A program made the translations under genes and the position numbers. DNA of 6,437 bases from CAYSPT01 sp964432985 (GTDB taxonomy: Bacteria > Muiribacteriota > CAYSPT01). The notes beneath the pieces were generated by a model. The model was not told the origin of the DNA. It saw nothing but the letters and a program-made list of their open reading frames with translations, and searched no databases. The stretch covers positions 1-6,437 of the forward strand of contig CAYSPT010000137.1 of NCBI GenBank assembly GCA_964432985.1, read 5' to 3'. Shown here one piece after another: positions 6,349 to 6,437 of the stretch; the first letter of the stretch is position 1, and every line of letters begins with the position of its first letter.

Positions 6349-6437
6349 CAGACGGATATCATGCTTCCGGTATCTAAGTGACGGGGAATCACCGCTTCAG
6401 CCGAGATTCGTGACACTGCCGGCCTGGATGAATTGCA

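Noticed and set aside
6378..6392. GTGA/TCAC inverted repeat upstream of the nucleotidyltransferase as a possible operator
   Set aside because: The arms are only four bases with a seven-base centre and no promoter elements are visible around it, so it is not distinguishable from chance.
6348..6437. 29-codon minus-strand frame open from the window edge, ending TGA 13 bases before the nucleotidyltransferase start
   Set aside because: It could be the 3' end of an upstream operon gene, but 29 open codons are easily chance and no family is recognisable.

Overview
The window looks like a contig from a bacterium of moderate to fairly high GC content, probably a metagenome assembly because it carries a run of exactly 100 N (2173-2272). 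Strong Shine-Dalgarno sites, dense same-strand gene packing and an RNase E/G family enzyme fit a bacterium. No marker here fixes the phylum. No tRNA, rRNA, CRISPR array, insertion sequence or phage gene is visible.

Left part, + strand: a GH13 alpha-amylase family glycoside hydrolase (1-2118, open at the window edge) is followed after 35 bases by a zinc-type alcohol dehydrogenase (2154-2989). The N run removes most of the dehydrogenase's N-terminal catalytic domain. The two genes are probably co-transcribed. Each has a short imperfect tandem duplication that begins within or just before its stop codon (2116-2151 and 2982-3019).

Right part, - strand: three genes read leftward as an apparent operon. 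They are a sugar-1-phosphate nucleotidyltransferase (6334-5516, GTG start), an RNase E/G family ribonuclease (5495-3615, TTG start) and a double zinc-ribbon protein (3618-3082, GTG start). The spacings are 20 bases and then a 4-base GTGA stop/start overlap. Each gene has a good Shine-Dalgarno site. The two gene groups converge on a 92-base intergenic region with no clear rho-independent terminator.

Functionally, the left pair suggests alpha-glucan breakdown and NAD(P)-linked alcohol/aldehyde interconversion. The right operon joins activated-sugar synthesis with RNA processing. The most unusual item is the C-terminal tail of the ribonuclease. It holds ten consecutive four-residue Ser/Arg units (S-T-S-R, S-P-S-R and variants), encoded by a 12-base tandem repeat and followed by an Arg/Lys-rich end. 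It resembles a eukaryotic RS domain attached to a bacterial RNase E/G core. Apart from this, the genes are recognisable housekeeping or metabolic families, and I see no clear sign of a wholly new defence or mobile system.
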